Below, piece after piece: positions 1 through 8,710 of a stretch of DNA of 53,533 nt. A program made the translations under genes and the position numbers. The DNA is from Streptomyces sp. PsTaAH-137 (GTDB lineage: Bacteria > Actinomycetota > Actinomycetes > Streptomycetales > Streptomycetaceae), in the NCBI RefSeq assembly GCF_003259365.1, contig NZ_QLLY01000030.1, positions 1 to 53,533 on the forward strand. Direction: 5' to 3'. The notes under the pieces are model-generated. The model was not told where the DNA came from. It saw only the letters and a list, made by a program, of their open reading frames with translations, and did no database searches. The stretch's first letter is position 1, and each line of letters begins with the position of its first letter.

Positions 1-52
1 GGAACAACTCCCACAACTCGTCCGGCACCAGCCGCTCAACGATCCCTGCCAC
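1..52 (-). CDS. IS5-type transposase, N-terminal fragment cut by window edge
   Basis: Read on the minus strand from a GTG at 52, the sequence encodes VVAGIVERLVPDELWELF, the usual opening of IS5-family transposases of Streptomyces. In these the phrase VPDELWELF precedes the DNA-binding N-terminal domain. The rest lies outside the window, so it cannot be said whether the element is intact. Several other IS5 fragments occur further right (26.3, 38.7, 42.5 and 46 kb), but none is the missing part of this one. Confidence 0.6.
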   Translation of the reverse strand, partial: MAGIVERLVPDELWELF

Positions 53-916
53 GACCGACAGCCTACCGACCCAACCAATTGAGATGACGTCTAAGCCGAT
101 CCTCCAAGCCTCGCGCAGGGTCGCCATCAGCGCAGACACGCTCGCCCTGATCAGCCGTCTGGCTCCGTCACGCCATCCAAGAGCATCAGAAGCCGTCCAA
201 GTGCCTGGCCACGCCGGCCGGACCACGGCCTCGACGCGACTGCCCTCGCACCCCCAGCCGGATCCGTCAGACGACAGGTGTGGCGATCTTTGACGCGGGC
301 ATTACAGCCGTGACCGAAGCGCCACGCCGACAACTCTGGTGCCGGTCGCCACTCCCTTGGTGTAAGCGGCCTCCCGCCCGCTCGCGCCAAGGTCGAGCCG
401 GGCCCGGTCGCCTTGCAGGAGGCCGATCGGCGCCTGGTCCATCGGCGTGCAGGAGCGATGTGGCGTCCGTTTCTAGGCGCCGATCGCACGGCCCACCACA
501 AGCCGCACCGGGCGCGGCCAGGTACAGCACCCGCCGTGCACGGAACAGATCCACCGCGCTCCCGCCGCGCGCAACTGCTCGCCACCGTCGTCCAAGGGTA
601 GGAACTGCCAGGCGGCGGTGACGGCGAATCCGGCGTGCGGGAGGCCGTCCGTGTGCCCGTCTGTGGCGGTGAGAGGGCCGCACGGCCCTGGTGCACGATC
701 CAGCCCCGACCCATCACCGTAAGCCGGTCGGGTCCGGCTCCCCATCAGACCGTCCGAGCCCGCGCTGAGCAAGTGACCGCATGAATGAAGAACACTCAGA
801 GGTGGTCGTGGTCGTGGTCGTCGTGGCCCTGCGGTGCCTCGTGGCACGAGGAGAGCGGGGATGCCGCCAGCATCGCTGCCATGCCGAGCACATCCGAACG
901 CCCCACCCATAGCCCT
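53..916. other. No recognisable intact gene; probably decayed DNA
   Basis: Overlapping open frames exist on both strands, but none shows a family motif or a ribosome binding site. On the minus strand a frame ending at 796 closes with a His/Asp-rich tail (GHDDHDHDHL then stop). It may be the last residues of a lost metal-binding protein or chance reading of the GTGGTC simple repeat near 801-826. The region lies between a transposase start and the NmrA gene and is most likely IS-associated debris. Confidence 0.4.
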
Positions 917-1843
917 CTATGGCGTCCTTGAGATGTGGACGGGTGCTGCCTGCTCGTTCGCCCATTCGGTAAAGGTGGTGACCGGGATGCCCAATTCCTG
1001 GGCGAACTCGGGTCGGGCGGGCTGCAGGACCACGTTGTTCCACTCGTGTCCGGCTCCCCACGTCGGCATCCCGGCGGCGAGGGCCTCCTCCAGGTTCATG
1101 GAGGGCGCGGTCACGGGCACGCCCCAGGCTGCGGACAGGGTCTGTGCGATCTGTTCCATCGTGCGCAGGTCACCGGCCAGTTCGAGTTCCACCTGGTGGA
1201 ACCGGTGGGGGTCCAGCAGAGCGTGCGCCGCGGCCGTGCCGATGTCCTGTACGGCCACCAGCGCCAGCGCAGTGTCCGGTTTCAGTACTGTCAGCAAACC
1301 GCCGCGGGGCCCCTTGGGAGCCAGCAGGGGCAGGTTCTCCATGAAGAAGGCGGGCTTGATCACCGTCCAGCGGGCGAACCCTGCACCACGCACCGCCTCC
1401 ATGATGGCCTGCTTGGTGTGGAAATAGTCCGCCATGGCCGCCCAGCGGCCCTCGGACCAGCCGGGGGCCCGGGTGTGTTCACCGACTCCACTGGTCGAGG
1501 ACTGTACGAACTGTCGAACCCCTGCGGCCTTCGCCGCGTCCACCAGGTTGACGGCCTGGGTGAGTTCATCCGCGAAGTCCACGCCGGCCTCGGTCATGGG
1601 CGGCATCTGCACCGAGAACACCGCGCGGACTCCCTCGACCGCCGGGCCGAGGGAGTCCCGGTCGGAAAGGTCCGCCCGCACCAGCTCGGCGCCCAGCGCC
1701 TCGATCGCCTGGGCGGGCTTCGACCGCGGATCGCGTACGAGCGCACGCACGGGCACGTGGGCGGCCAGGAGTGCACGAGCCGTGGCCCCGCCTTGCTGAC
1801 CTGTGGCGCCGGTGACCAGAACGGGGCCGCTGCTGCTGGGCAT
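917..1843 (-). CDS. NmrA-family NAD(P)-binding oxidoreductase/sensor
   Basis: A 308-residue NmrA/HSCARG-like atypical short-chain dehydrogenase. The N-terminal Rossmann fold shows VLVTGATGQQGG at residues 8-19, the glycine-rich NAD(P) loop. A downstream NmrA core follows, including the FSVQMPP and VQSSTSGVGEH segments that take the place of the Ser/Tyr/Lys active site. The family binds NAD(P) and acts as a reductase or a redox sensor; the substrate cannot be told. The ATG has a GAGGAG ribosome site about nine bases upstream. It is divergent from a TetR gene, with two palindromes in the gap, so TetR control is likely. A second NmrA paralogue lies at 29267-30148 and shares the QGGATARALL stretch. 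Confidence 0.93.
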   Translation of the reverse strand: MPSSSGPVLVTGATGQQGGATARALLAAHVPVRALVRDPRSKPAQAIEALGAELVRADLSDRDSLGPAVEGVRAVFSVQMPPMTEAGVDFADELTQAVNLVDAAKAAGVRQFVQSSTSGVGEHTRAPGWSEGRWAAMADYFHTKQAIMEAVRGAGFARWTVIKPAFFMENLPLLAPKGPRGGLLTVLKPDTALALVAVQDIGTAAAHALLDPHRFHQVELELAGDLRTMEQIAQTLSAAWGVPVTAPSMNLEEALAAGMPTWGAGHEWNNVVLQPARPEFAQELGIPVTTFTEWANEQAAPVHISRTP

Positions 1844-1873
1844 GATGGCTGCTCCTCACGCTTCGGGGAGGCG

Positions 1874-1930
1874 AAACGGCGGGGCCCGCCGCTTTGCGTG
1901 CCAGTACAATATGGCGGGGCCCGCCGTTTA
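1874..1930. promoter_or_regulatory. Twin palindromic operators between NmrA and TetR genes
   Basis: Two near-identical palindromes, CGGCGGGGCCCGCCG at 1877-1891 and GGCGGGGCCCGCC at 1913-1925, lie in inverted orientation. AAA precedes the first and TTTA follows the second. A TACAAT hexamer at 1905-1910 sits between them and fits a -10 element for the rightward tetR gene. The layout suggests that the TetR protein binds both sites and blocks both divergent promoters; this is inferred from position and symmetry. Confidence 0.65.
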
Positions 1931-1944
1931 GCAATGAGGAGATC

Positions 1945-2508
1945 ATGACCGGTCAGCGTTCGGACGCCCGTCGCAACTACCAGCGCATCCTCGCCGTTGC
2001 CGAGGCCGAGGTCGCCGCCCACGGCGTCGACGCGTCGCAGGAGAAGATCGCGCGCATCGCAGGGGTCGGCTCGGCGACCGTGCGTCGTCATTTCCCCACT
2101 CGCCAGGCCCTGCTCGAAGCCGTCTTCCAGGAACGCATCGCGGCCCTGTGCGAGCGCGCAGACCGGCTGCGCGTGACCGAGGACAGCAGAACCGCACTGC
2201 TGGAGTGGCTTCACGACCTCGTCCTCTACGCCGTCTCGGCCCGCGGATTCGCCCATGTCCTCAGCTACGAGCCCCCCACCGAGAGCCCCTCCTCAAACGG
2301 CTGCGGCAGCAGAATCGAAGCGGCCGGAACACCTCTGCTCCAACGGGCCATCGACGACAAGGCGGTTGCATCGCACGTCACCTTTCACGACCTGCTGACC
2401 CTCTCCGTGGGCATCGCACTGGCCACCGAACATCACGAGGACCCCGGATTCCAGGCCGACCGCCTCTTCCACCTCGCGGTGGAGGGACTCAGCCCTGGAC
2501 AGAGCTGA
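1945..2508 (+). CDS. TetR-family transcriptional regulator
   Basis: A 187-residue TetR repressor. Residues about 15-60 form the helix-turn-helix, including SQEKIARIAGVGSATVRRHF, and the rest is the helical ligand-binding domain. The ATG at 1945 is preferred because GAGGA lies a few bases upstream; an in-frame ATG at 1894 would run through the operator. It is divergent from the NmrA gene, whose expression it probably represses until a ligand binds. A strong hairpin follows the stop. Confidence 0.93.
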   Translation: MTGQRSDARRNYQRILAVAEAEVAAHGVDASQEKIARIAGVGSATVRRHFPTRQALLEAVFQERIAALCERADRLRVTEDSRTALLEWLHDLVLYAVSARGFAHVLSYEPPTESPSSNGCGSRIEAAGTPLLQRAIDDKAVASHVTFHDLLTLSVGIALATEHHEDPGFQADRLFHLAVEGLSPGQS

Positions 2509-2515
2509 GCTCCGG

Positions 2516-2566
2516 GCCGCCGGACAACTCCGCGGCCTGCGGACGTTGTTGAGGGTGTCCGGCGGC
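2516..2566. terminator. Hairpin between convergent TetR and LysR genes
   Basis: Perfect 11-base inverted repeat: GCCGCCGGACA at 2516-2526 pairs with TGTCCGGCGGC at 2556-2566 across a 29-base loop. It begins eight bases after the tetR stop and lies before the end of the convergent LysR gene, so it could stop transcripts from either side. There is no T-run, as is usual in Streptomyces. Confidence 0.6.
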
Positions 2567-2635
2567 TCGGGTCAGTGAGGGCTGCTGCCTCGCCCGGAGC
2601 GGTTCGTCGCGGACGAGGAGGACGACTCGACGGGG

Positions 2636-3550
2636 TCAGGTGACGCCCCAGCCGTCGTCGGGCCGGCGGTGGGCGTGGGTGAGTGCGGCCTGGTGAAACG
2701 CCCTGAGCCGGGCGGTTTCCGCCGCAGGGCGCCAGACGAAGCCCCACTCGTAGGGCGGCGCATCAATGATCGGGACGTAGGCCACGTCAGGGCGGGCGTA
2801 GTAGGCGGCTGCGTGGGCCGGGACGGGATAGATACCCCGGCCCGCTCCGACGAGCGCGATGAGTTCCTGAATGGTCTCGGTGCTCTCGCCGCGTTCGATC
2901 GGACGGCCCGTGGGAGTGCGCGTCGGTATGTGGTGCTCGTCCCAGTAGGCGGGGATGGAGCGAGGGGAACGCAGCACCGTGTCGCGGGCGAGGTCGTCGA
3001 GGTGGACGGACGTGCGGCGGGCGAAGGGGTGGCGAGATGAGACGGCGAGCGCGTGCGACTCGCGAATGAGAACCGGGCCGACCGTCAGGTCGGGTTCCTC
3101 AATGGGCCGGGAGCACAGCAGAATGTCGATCTCGCCGCTGTACAGCGGCTTGTGGACCTCGCTGAACTGCACCTCGCGGATGCGGACCTCGACGTCAGGG
3201 TGCCGGTGCCGCATCATCTGGGTCACGGCGAGGATGAACGGGCCCCCAGGCGCTCCGATGAACCCCGCGCGCAGCACACCTGCGACGGAGCGGCCGGCAG
3301 TCTCGGCGCGTCGCACGCCTTCGACGATCTGGTCGTAGCCGAGACGGATGTCGTCGTACAGGCGCTGCCCCACCGGGGTGAGGGCGACCCGGCGGCTGGT
3401 CCGTTCGAACAACAGCACGCCAAGGCGACGCTCCAGTCGCTTGATGGTCTGGCTGACCCGGGCAGTGGAGACGCGCAGTCGCTCGGCGGCCCGCCCGAAG
3501 TGCAGTTCCTCGGCGACGGCCAGGAAGATCTCGATGTCGCGACGCTCCAT
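2636..3550 (-). CDS. LysR-family transcriptional regulator
   Basis: A 304-residue LysR-type regulator of normal length. Residues 1-60 form the winged helix-turn-helix (MERRDIEIFLAVAEELHFG, then AAERLRVSTARVSQTIKRLE), and residues about 90-295 the periplasmic-binding-like effector domain. The ATG follows GAGGAGGG at good spacing. It is divergent from the DUF1772 membrane protein gene (184-base gap), which is the likely target because LysR genes usually regulate the adjacent divergent gene. The inducer is unknown. Confidence 0.94.
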   Translation of the reverse strand: MERRDIEIFLAVAEELHFGRAAERLRVSTARVSQTIKRLERRLGVLLFERTSRRVALTPVGQRLYDDIRLGYDQIVEGVRRAETAGRSVAGVLRAGFIGAPGGPFILAVTQMMRHRHPDVEVRIREVQFSEVHKPLYSGEIDILLCSRPIEEPDLTVGPVLIRESHALAVSSRHPFARRTSVHLDDLARDTVLRSPRSIPAYWDEHHIPTRTPTGRPIERGESTETIQELIALVGAGRGIYPVPAHAAAYYARPDVAYVPIIDAPPYEWGFVWRPAAETARLRAFHQAALTHAHRRPDDGWGVT

Positions 3551-3734
3551 GCCACGCCCTCCTCGCGACGATGTCCCGACACAGTCGTGAACACACAGCT
3601 TAACGAACTTGCGTGGATAGGGAGTTGGTCAGCGGTCGGCGCCGTCCGAGGCTGGAGACACGAATCCACGCGCTTCCACCGACTACCACCACTGCACCGC
3701 CCGCCACCGGCATCTGGAATGAAAGGCAACACAC

Positions 3735-4400
3735 ATGAAGAACCTTCAGCAGGCCAACCTGATAGTGGCCACCCTCATCACCGGCCTGATGGCCGGGCTG
3801 TTCGCGGCCTTCGCCTACTCCGTCATGCCGGGCCTGGCGCGCTCCTCCGACCGAACCTTCGTCGAGGCGATGCAGAACATCAACAAGGCGATCCTCAATC
3901 CGGTCTTCATGCTCCCTTTCCTGGCCGCGATCCCTCTGCTCGGCCTTGGCGTCTTCCTGGCCTGGCGCGGCCACGGACGCGCCGCGCTGCCATGGCTGAT
4001 CGCCGCGCTGGTGCTCTATCTGCTCGCCTTTCTGGTCACCAGCGGCCTCAACGTCCCCCTCAACGACCAACTCGCCACGGCCGGCAGTCCCGACCACATC
4101 AAGGACCCAGCAGCCGTACGCGCAAACTTCGAGAGCACCTGGACTGCCTGGAACATCGTCCGCGCCCTGCTCCACACCGCAGCGTTCGGCTGCATGCTGT
4201 GGTCGCTGGTGGTCTTCGGCGCACACCGGACACAGCAGCCCGCAGCCCACGCCCTCCCGGCCCGACAACCGCTCGTCGCAGAGCGCCACGACAGCAGCAC
4301 GCACCTCGGCCCTGCGCGGGGCACGGGAAGCCGTACAACGCAACACATGCCGACGCCGCCGCAACCACAGGCTCGTTGGACCAGTGCCCCGCGCCGGTAG
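3735..4400 (+). CDS. DUF1772 (anthrone-oxygenase-like) membrane protein
   Basis: A 221-residue integral membrane protein with about four hydrophobic helices. The N-terminal one includes LITGLMAGLFAAFAYSVMPGL, and the core has PVFMLPFLAAIPLLGLGVFLA. The pattern matches DUF1772, which includes anthrone oxygenases of polyketide pathways; many members have no known role. The conserved VPLNDQLA and later FESTWTAWNIVR motifs of the family are present. The last 60 residues are hydrophilic and Pro/Arg/Gln-rich, longer than usual, and may be read-through past the original end. A weak AAAGG site precedes the ATG. Probably controlled by the divergent LysR gene. Confidence 0.85.
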   Translation: MKNLQQANLIVATLITGLMAGLFAAFAYSVMPGLARSSDRTFVEAMQNINKAILNPVFMLPFLAAIPLLGLGVFLAWRGHGRAALPWLIAALVLYLLAFLVTSGLNVPLNDQLATAGSPDHIKDPAAVRANFESTWTAWNIVRALLHTAAFGCMLWSLVVFGAHRTQQPAAHALPARQPLVAERHDSSTHLGPARGTGSRTTQHMPTPPQPQARWTSAPRR

Positions 4401-4509
4401 GCCGCAGCCGTTCAGCCAGCAGGTCCTGCGGCTTGGAAGGGCGCGGGACTTTGGACGTGGAGGTTGCGATGACGTTGTGGGGTCATCGTTTCGCTGGTGA
4501 GAGGGGTAG

Positions 4510-5280
4510 ATGCCCTGCTGGAAAATCGTGCGGCGGGGGGCTGTGCTGGGCCGGGATACTGAGCCGGTGAGAGACGACGCGGCCGGGTACGAAGCGGATG
4601 TTGAGCAGTTGATGCGAAGGGTCTATCTAGGCGTGCGCGAGGACAGCCTTGACCCACAGGACGTCGTCGCTCTCGCGTGTGAACTGCTCGACTGGTTTCG
4701 TCACACCGACGCCGTCCTGGAGGCCGTCGAGCGGAACCCGGCCGATGTGTCGCGGGCGGAGATGACCGTCCTGGCCCGGCGGATTCTGAACGACGTGGGC
4801 TTCGATCCCGGCTTCGAACTCGCTCCTGAGCGTCTGGAGACGTTGCGTGCCGCACTGCGCGTCGTAGCGCGTGACCTGCCCACGCGTGGGATCGAAGGGG
4901 AACCGGAGATCGAGATCCTGGAGGACTGGTTCCCGGTGGGGGCTGGTGTCCGTCTTGCCGACGGCGTACAGCTCAACTGGGGCGGCCCCATCCTGCCGAA
5001 CATGTGCGACGACCCAGTCATGGCATTGACCAGCCTGGCGACCCTGATCCAGGAGAGCCTGCTCGAACGGACCCGGCAGGTCTGGCCGGTGTGTCCAAGA
5101 CATGACCTCGGCGCCCACGCCGTGGAGCATGATCGCGAGGTTGCGTGGTCGTGTGCGGGCGACGGCGGTCACACGCTTGCGCCGGTCGGTGAACTCGCCC
5201 TCGCTCTCGGCCGCCGACGCCCCAAACAGCGGTCCTCGACGGAGTACAGCTCGTTTCGAACGGCCGCCGTGATCAGGTAG
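4510..5280 (+). CDS. Conserved hypothetical protein of Streptomyces type
   Basis: A soluble, acidic protein of 256 residues with no recognised catalytic motif. From about residue 20 it reads as a normal helical protein (DVEQLMRRVYLG, ACELLDWFRHTDAVLEAV). Near the C-terminus it has VWPVCPRHDLGAHA and WSCAGDGGHTLAPVGELA, a Cys/His pattern resembling a small metal-binding end found in Streptomyces hypothetical proteins. A GTG at 4567 is an alternative start that would drop an atypical leader. The last 25 residues are Arg/Ser-rich and may be non-native sequence. Confidence 0.7.
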   Translation: MPCWKIVRRGAVLGRDTEPVRDDAAGYEADVEQLMRRVYLGVREDSLDPQDVVALACELLDWFRHTDAVLEAVERNPADVSRAEMTVLARRILNDVGFDPGFELAPERLETLRAALRVVARDLPTRGIEGEPEIEILEDWFPVGAGVRLADGVQLNWGGPILPNMCDDPVMALTSLATLIQESLLERTRQVWPVCPRHDLGAHAVEHDREVAWSCAGDGGHTLAPVGELALALGRRRPKQRSSTEYSSFRTAAVIR

Positions 5281-5331
5281 GGAGGCTGCCAATCTGCTGG
5301 TCAAGGCTAGGCCGACTCTTTCGGATCATGC

Positions 5332-6078
5332 CTAGACAGCGTCGTCCTCCGCCCGTAGCCAGGCCAGTTGCGCATCGCTCAGCAGGGGGTCGAACCCTTC
5401 TGGGAACATCAACATCAGTGGTTGCGGCCACACGTTCTCGGGCCCGTGCTCTTGGCAGTCCAGAGCGATGAGATGCGGCCCACCCCCACACCCCTCGTGC
5501 CGGTAGGGGCGGTCATGGGCCTGGCAGAAGTACCCGAACCTTGTGCAGTTGTCTGCATCGCTCGCCTCATAGAAGCCGGGATCGCGGACAATCTGGGTCA
5601 CCGGTTCCTGCAGATTGAACCGGGGGATGGGCCGGGGGTCACGCCACAGCAGTCGGGGAGGCAGCACGAACTCATTGTGCACCCCGCTCTGCTTGGCCTG
5701 CATCGGATTTGCGGCGTCGGTAACGACCTCGAATATGTCCCGGTGGACATCCGGCAGCACCACAGTCGACAGCCCCTGGCGCCAGTGCGGCACTGTGATC
5801 GCCCCGACCACCCGCACCCCGGGGTGCACCGGGTTCTCCGGCTCCGCGCCGCCGGCGCCCGGTAGGGTCGCTCCGGACCCGCCCGTATCCATGATCACCT
5901 CGGCCACCGCCTCCCGGGCGATCCGCAGCCGCGACCATGCCTCCCGCTCGTCATCCAGACGGGCCGTCAGCCCGGCGAGCTCCGCTTCGAGCGCCACCAC
6001 CCGGGCCCGGGCCGCCGCCTTCCGCGCCTTCAACTCCCCGATCAACGGCCCCATCAGCGTTGCCTCCGCGACCCACAC
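5332..6078 (-). CDS. Chimeric protein: IS-associated coiled-coil N-terminus fused to another protein
   Basis: The 248-residue frame appears to have two origins. Residues 1-124 (GELKARKAAARARVVALEAELAG in overlapping pieces, then RVVGAITVPHWRQG and NPMQAKQ) match a short Streptomyces protein family with an N-terminal coiled coil, often next to mobile elements; it normally continues into a helix-turn-helix. Here, after MQAKQ at about 5705, it changes into a Cys/His-containing segment (NCTRFGYFCQAHDRPYRHEGCGGG) that reads like the end of an unrelated conserved protein. Fragments of the N-terminal family recur at 7222-7288 and 31624-31793. The fusion is probably the scar of a rearrangement; whether it is expressed is unknown. 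Confidence 0.65.
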   Translation of the reverse strand: MWVAEATLMGPLIGELKARKAAARARVVALEAELAGLTARLDDEREAWSRLRIAREAVAEVIMDTGGSGATLPGAGGAEPENPVHPGVRVVGAITVPHWRQGLSTVVLPDVHRDIFEVVTDAANPMQAKQSGVHNEFVLPPRLLWRDPRPIPRFNLQEPVTQIVRDPGFYEASDADNCTRFGYFCQAHDRPYRHEGCGGGPHLIALDCQEHGPENVWPQPLMLMFPEGFDPLLSDAQLAWLRAEDDAV

Positions 6079-6123
6079 GGTAGAGACCCGGCCACGCCGC
6101 CGCCCCTCATGCGCGGTTGTACG

Positions 6124-7059
6124 TCAGCCAGCCCGCTCATAGGTAAGGACGGTCTTCGGGTGCTCGCCGATGCTGCGTAGGCGCAGCGGGCCGTCCGAGG
6201 ACTTCACGTCGAAGTCGTACTCGGTCCCCTTCGGCAGGCAGTTGACGGTCCCGTGGCCCTGATCGAGCTTGAAGTTGCCCATGATGGAAAGGTTGTGCGG
6301 GTCGTCGCCGGAGACAACGGCGCTGCCCTTGCATCGCGGGCCGGTGCGGGACTCGATGACCACGCGTGCCCATCTGCCCGGCTCGACCTGGTGGACGGTC
6401 AGCTGCTGGCTGCCGTCCGTGGCTCGCCACCGGCCCACGAACCAGGGGTGGATGGGCTTGTACTTCATGGCTACCGCGGCAAATCCGGAGCCTTTGTGCC
6501 AGGTCAGCGTGGTGGTTCGCAGGAAGTTGCGATCGACGAAGTCCACTCGGGCGCCACCGTCGCGGATGCGGGCCTTCGGCCAGGGGACGTAGTTCTTGGT
6601 CGGGTCGGTGGTCCAGACGGAGAGGTCCCCGGTGGCGACGGCCGCGATCACCTCTTGCGGTTCTTCGCCGTCCCTGCAGTACGCGCCGAAGCCGGCCACC
6701 AGCCACACGGTGCCCCGGTACGCCTTTGCCCTGATGCCGTGGCACGGTTTGGTGCCGGTCCCATAGACCGTCTTCCGGGCGGACCAGGCGTCGTCAGAGG
6801 TGTCGCGATGCTGTGCCTCCAGGCCGCGGCGAGTGAAGCGGAGGGACACCTGCCGGCCGTCGGACAGTTCGAGGACGGTGTGGTCGTCGTCGTCCTCGAC
6901 GACCCGTGAATCAGGCTTGTCCTCGGGTTCGCGGTGGGACTTCATGTTCTTCGCGCTGCTGCCGGACGGTCCCTTGTCCGATACCTCGGCGCAGCCGCCG
7001 ACGGCTGCGCCGAGCATCAGCACCGCTACCGCCCACGCTGCTGCGCTCTTCGTTCCCAT
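6124..7059 (-). CDS. Secreted lipoprotein of unknown function
   Basis: A 311-residue protein with a clear lipoprotein signal: Lys near the start, a hydrophobic stretch, then a lipobox-like GAAVGGC with the lipidated Cys at about residue 23. After a Ser/Asp-rich linker comes a compact, probably beta-rich domain with Cys residues (TKPCHGI, AYCRDG, GPRCKGS, VNCLPKG) that could form disulfides outside the membrane. No enzyme motif is visible. It stands between the chimeric frame and IS debris, with no obvious partner. Confidence 0.82.
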   Translation of the reverse strand: MGTKSAAAWAVAVLMLGAAVGGCAEVSDKGPSGSSAKNMKSHREPEDKPDSRVVEDDDDHTVLELSDGRQVSLRFTRRGLEAQHRDTSDDAWSARKTVYGTGTKPCHGIRAKAYRGTVWLVAGFGAYCRDGEEPQEVIAAVATGDLSVWTTDPTKNYVPWPKARIRDGGARVDFVDRNFLRTTTLTWHKGSGFAAVAMKYKPIHPWFVGRWRATDGSQQLTVHQVEPGRWARVVIESRTGPRCKGSAVVSGDDPHNLSIMGNFKLDQGHGTVNCLPKGTEYDFDVKSSDGPLRLRSIGEHPKTVLTYERAG

Positions 7060-7221
7060 GCCGTGTCAGCTCCCTGGTACGCCGTGCCGTGATGCCCGGG
7101 CCGGTGGGTGGTACGAACTCGGCGATGCTAGTCGGTGGGCGGCCCGCCCCGCTCGGGCCCCGGCACGGTGCGGCCCCGGCGGGTCCGTCACTCGTCGAGG
7201 GCGGTGGCGACCGCACCCGGG

Positions 7222-7288
7222 CCCGGGCCGCCGCCTCCCGCGCCTCCAACTCACCGATCAACGACCCCACCAGCGTCGCCTCCGCCAC
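7222..7288 (-). pseudogene. N-terminal remnant of the IS-associated coiled-coil protein
   Basis: Minus-strand reading gives MAEATLVGSLIGELEAREAA then ARARV, nearly the same as the first residues of the chimeric protein at 5332-6078 (EATLMGPLIGELKARKAAARARV). Similarity stops after ARARV. This is a second, truncated copy of the same family about 1.2 kb away, consistent with repeated element insertion or a local duplication followed by deletion. Confidence 0.6.
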
Positions 7289-7427
7289 CTACACGGAAGA
7301 CACCGACCAGGCCGCCATCACGCACAGCCACGATCTCCCAGCTCAAACCCATCGGGGCCGCCCCCGGAAGAGAGCCACGCCCATCCCGCCGCGCTCACGA
7401 GGCCACTGTCCGCACTACGTTCACGGG

Positions 7428-7961
7428 ATGCAGCAGCCTCAGGATCAGGTCCCCGCGCTCCTTGACGGCCCGGCCGTCGACGTCTCCGACGCCCATGAAC
7501 TGCTCCTCGGCTACCTGGAGTGGTACCGAAACGCCCTGATGCGAAAGCTCGCCGATCTCTCCGATGACCAGCTCCGAACGCCCGTCGAACCGCTCGGTTG
7601 GTCGCCGCTCGGGCTGGTCCAGCATCTCGGCTGGGTCGAACGACGTTGGCTGCGATGGGGATTCGGTGCCGAGGATCTCGTCGCTTATCCGCCCGGTGGA
7701 GACGCCGCGGAGTGGACGGTCGCCGCCGACACCTCCGCCGCACAGGTCATCGCTGCCTACCAAGCAGAGGTGACCATCGCGAACGCCCGCACACAATCTG
7801 CCGTGCTGAGTGACAAGGCATGCATCGGAGGCCGCTTCAAGACGCCCGACCAAGCACCATCGTTGGGGCGAATCCTCTTCCACCTGCTTCAGGAGTACGC
7901 CCGCCATGTCGGTCACCTCGATGTCGCGCGTGAGCTCATCGACGGCGTGACCGGCGAGTGA
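7428..7961 (+). CDS. DinB/DUF664 family protein (mycothiol-dependent type)
   Basis: A 177-residue protein of the DinB/YfiT four-helix fold, DUF664 branch. It has LLGYLEWYRNALMRKLADLSDD, then GWSPLGLVQHLGWVERRW, and near the end LFHLLQEYARHVGHLDVARE. The His residues in QHLGWVE and EYARHVGHLD match the metal-binding triad of the fold. Actinobacterial members are thought to be mycothiol- or metal-dependent transferases; the substrate is unknown. The start at 7428 has no clear ribosome site; the upstream open frame is IS debris, so this ATG best fits the family. Confidence 0.85.
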   Translation: MQQPQDQVPALLDGPAVDVSDAHELLLGYLEWYRNALMRKLADLSDDQLRTPVEPLGWSPLGLVQHLGWVERRWLRWGFGAEDLVAYPPGGDAAEWTVAADTSAAQVIAAYQAEVTIANARTQSAVLSDKACIGGRFKTPDQAPSLGRILFHLLQEYARHVGHLDVARELIDGVTGE

Positions 7962-8094
7962 GGCGTCCGGGACTACTGATGCATCGCGGGACAGCCTTCA
8001 GTTGATCGTCGTTCTAGCAGATCGTCTGGCGAGGATGGTGTCAGCGTTTTCACCGGTCGGAATAGGCACATGCGGTCGCCGGTTGCAGCAGCAC

Positions 8095-8655
8095 GTGCAT
8101 TCTCCTCAGGAGCCGTACAACGGCATACACCCACTGCTTGCCAGGCGCTTCAGCCCCTATCGGTTCGACCCGTCGGCGGTGGTCGACGACCATGCCCTCG
8201 GGCTGCTGCTGGAAGCCGCGCGGTGGGCACCATCGGCAGGGAACTCCCAGCCGTGGGGCTTCTTCATCGGCAGGCCCGGTGAGCCGGAGCATGACCGCGT
8301 GCTCCCCTGCCTTGCGCCGAGCTCGGCTCCCTGGGCGACGGATGCGGGCCTGCTCGTCGTCACACTGACGCGCCGATACGTCGATGACACACAGCTGATC
8401 TACTCCGAGTTCGCGGACTACGACCTCGGCCAAGCCATCGCCCACATGACTGTTCAGGCCCGGGCCATGGGACTCGACGCGCACCAATTCCGGGCCTTCG
8501 ACCTGGAAAGGCTCACCAAGGAGCTGGACCCGAACCCGGGTTGGGTGATCGTCTCCATGGTCGCGGTGGGCAGGGCGGCTGACAGGCCTTCAGAGGTCCG
8601 CGACCGGCGTAGCGTCGCTGACTTGTGCTCCGCTCCCTGGTCACCAGCGGAATAG
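8095..8655 (+). CDS. Nitroreductase-family FMN oxidoreductase
   Basis: A nitroreductase-like protein of about 186 residues from GTG 8095 (217 from TTG 8002). It has LLARRFSPYRFD followed by LLLEAARWAPSAGNSQPWGFF, the classic FMN-binding start of the family, and DLGQAIAHMTVQARAMGLDAH in the middle. Such enzymes use NAD(P)H and FMN to reduce nitro compounds, quinones or unsaturated bonds. The 8095 start is preferred because homologues begin just before the LLARRFSP stretch, but no good ribosome site supports either choice. Confidence 0.85.
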   Translation: MHSPQEPYNGIHPLLARRFSPYRFDPSAVVDDHALGLLLEAARWAPSAGNSQPWGFFIGRPGEPEHDRVLPCLAPSSAPWATDAGLLVVTLTRRYVDDTQLIYSEFADYDLGQAIAHMTVQARAMGLDAHQFRAFDLERLTKELDPNPGWVIVSMVAVGRAADRPSEVRDRRSVADLCSAPWSPAE

Positions 8656-8710
8656 GCGACCGGTCGGGGCCGGGCCGCCATGTCAGTGGGCCGTGTCACG
8701 TTCATCGGTC

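Noticed and set aside
781..830. Poly-Val frame from a GTGGTC repeat
   Set aside because: Simple sequence; no gene context or start signal.
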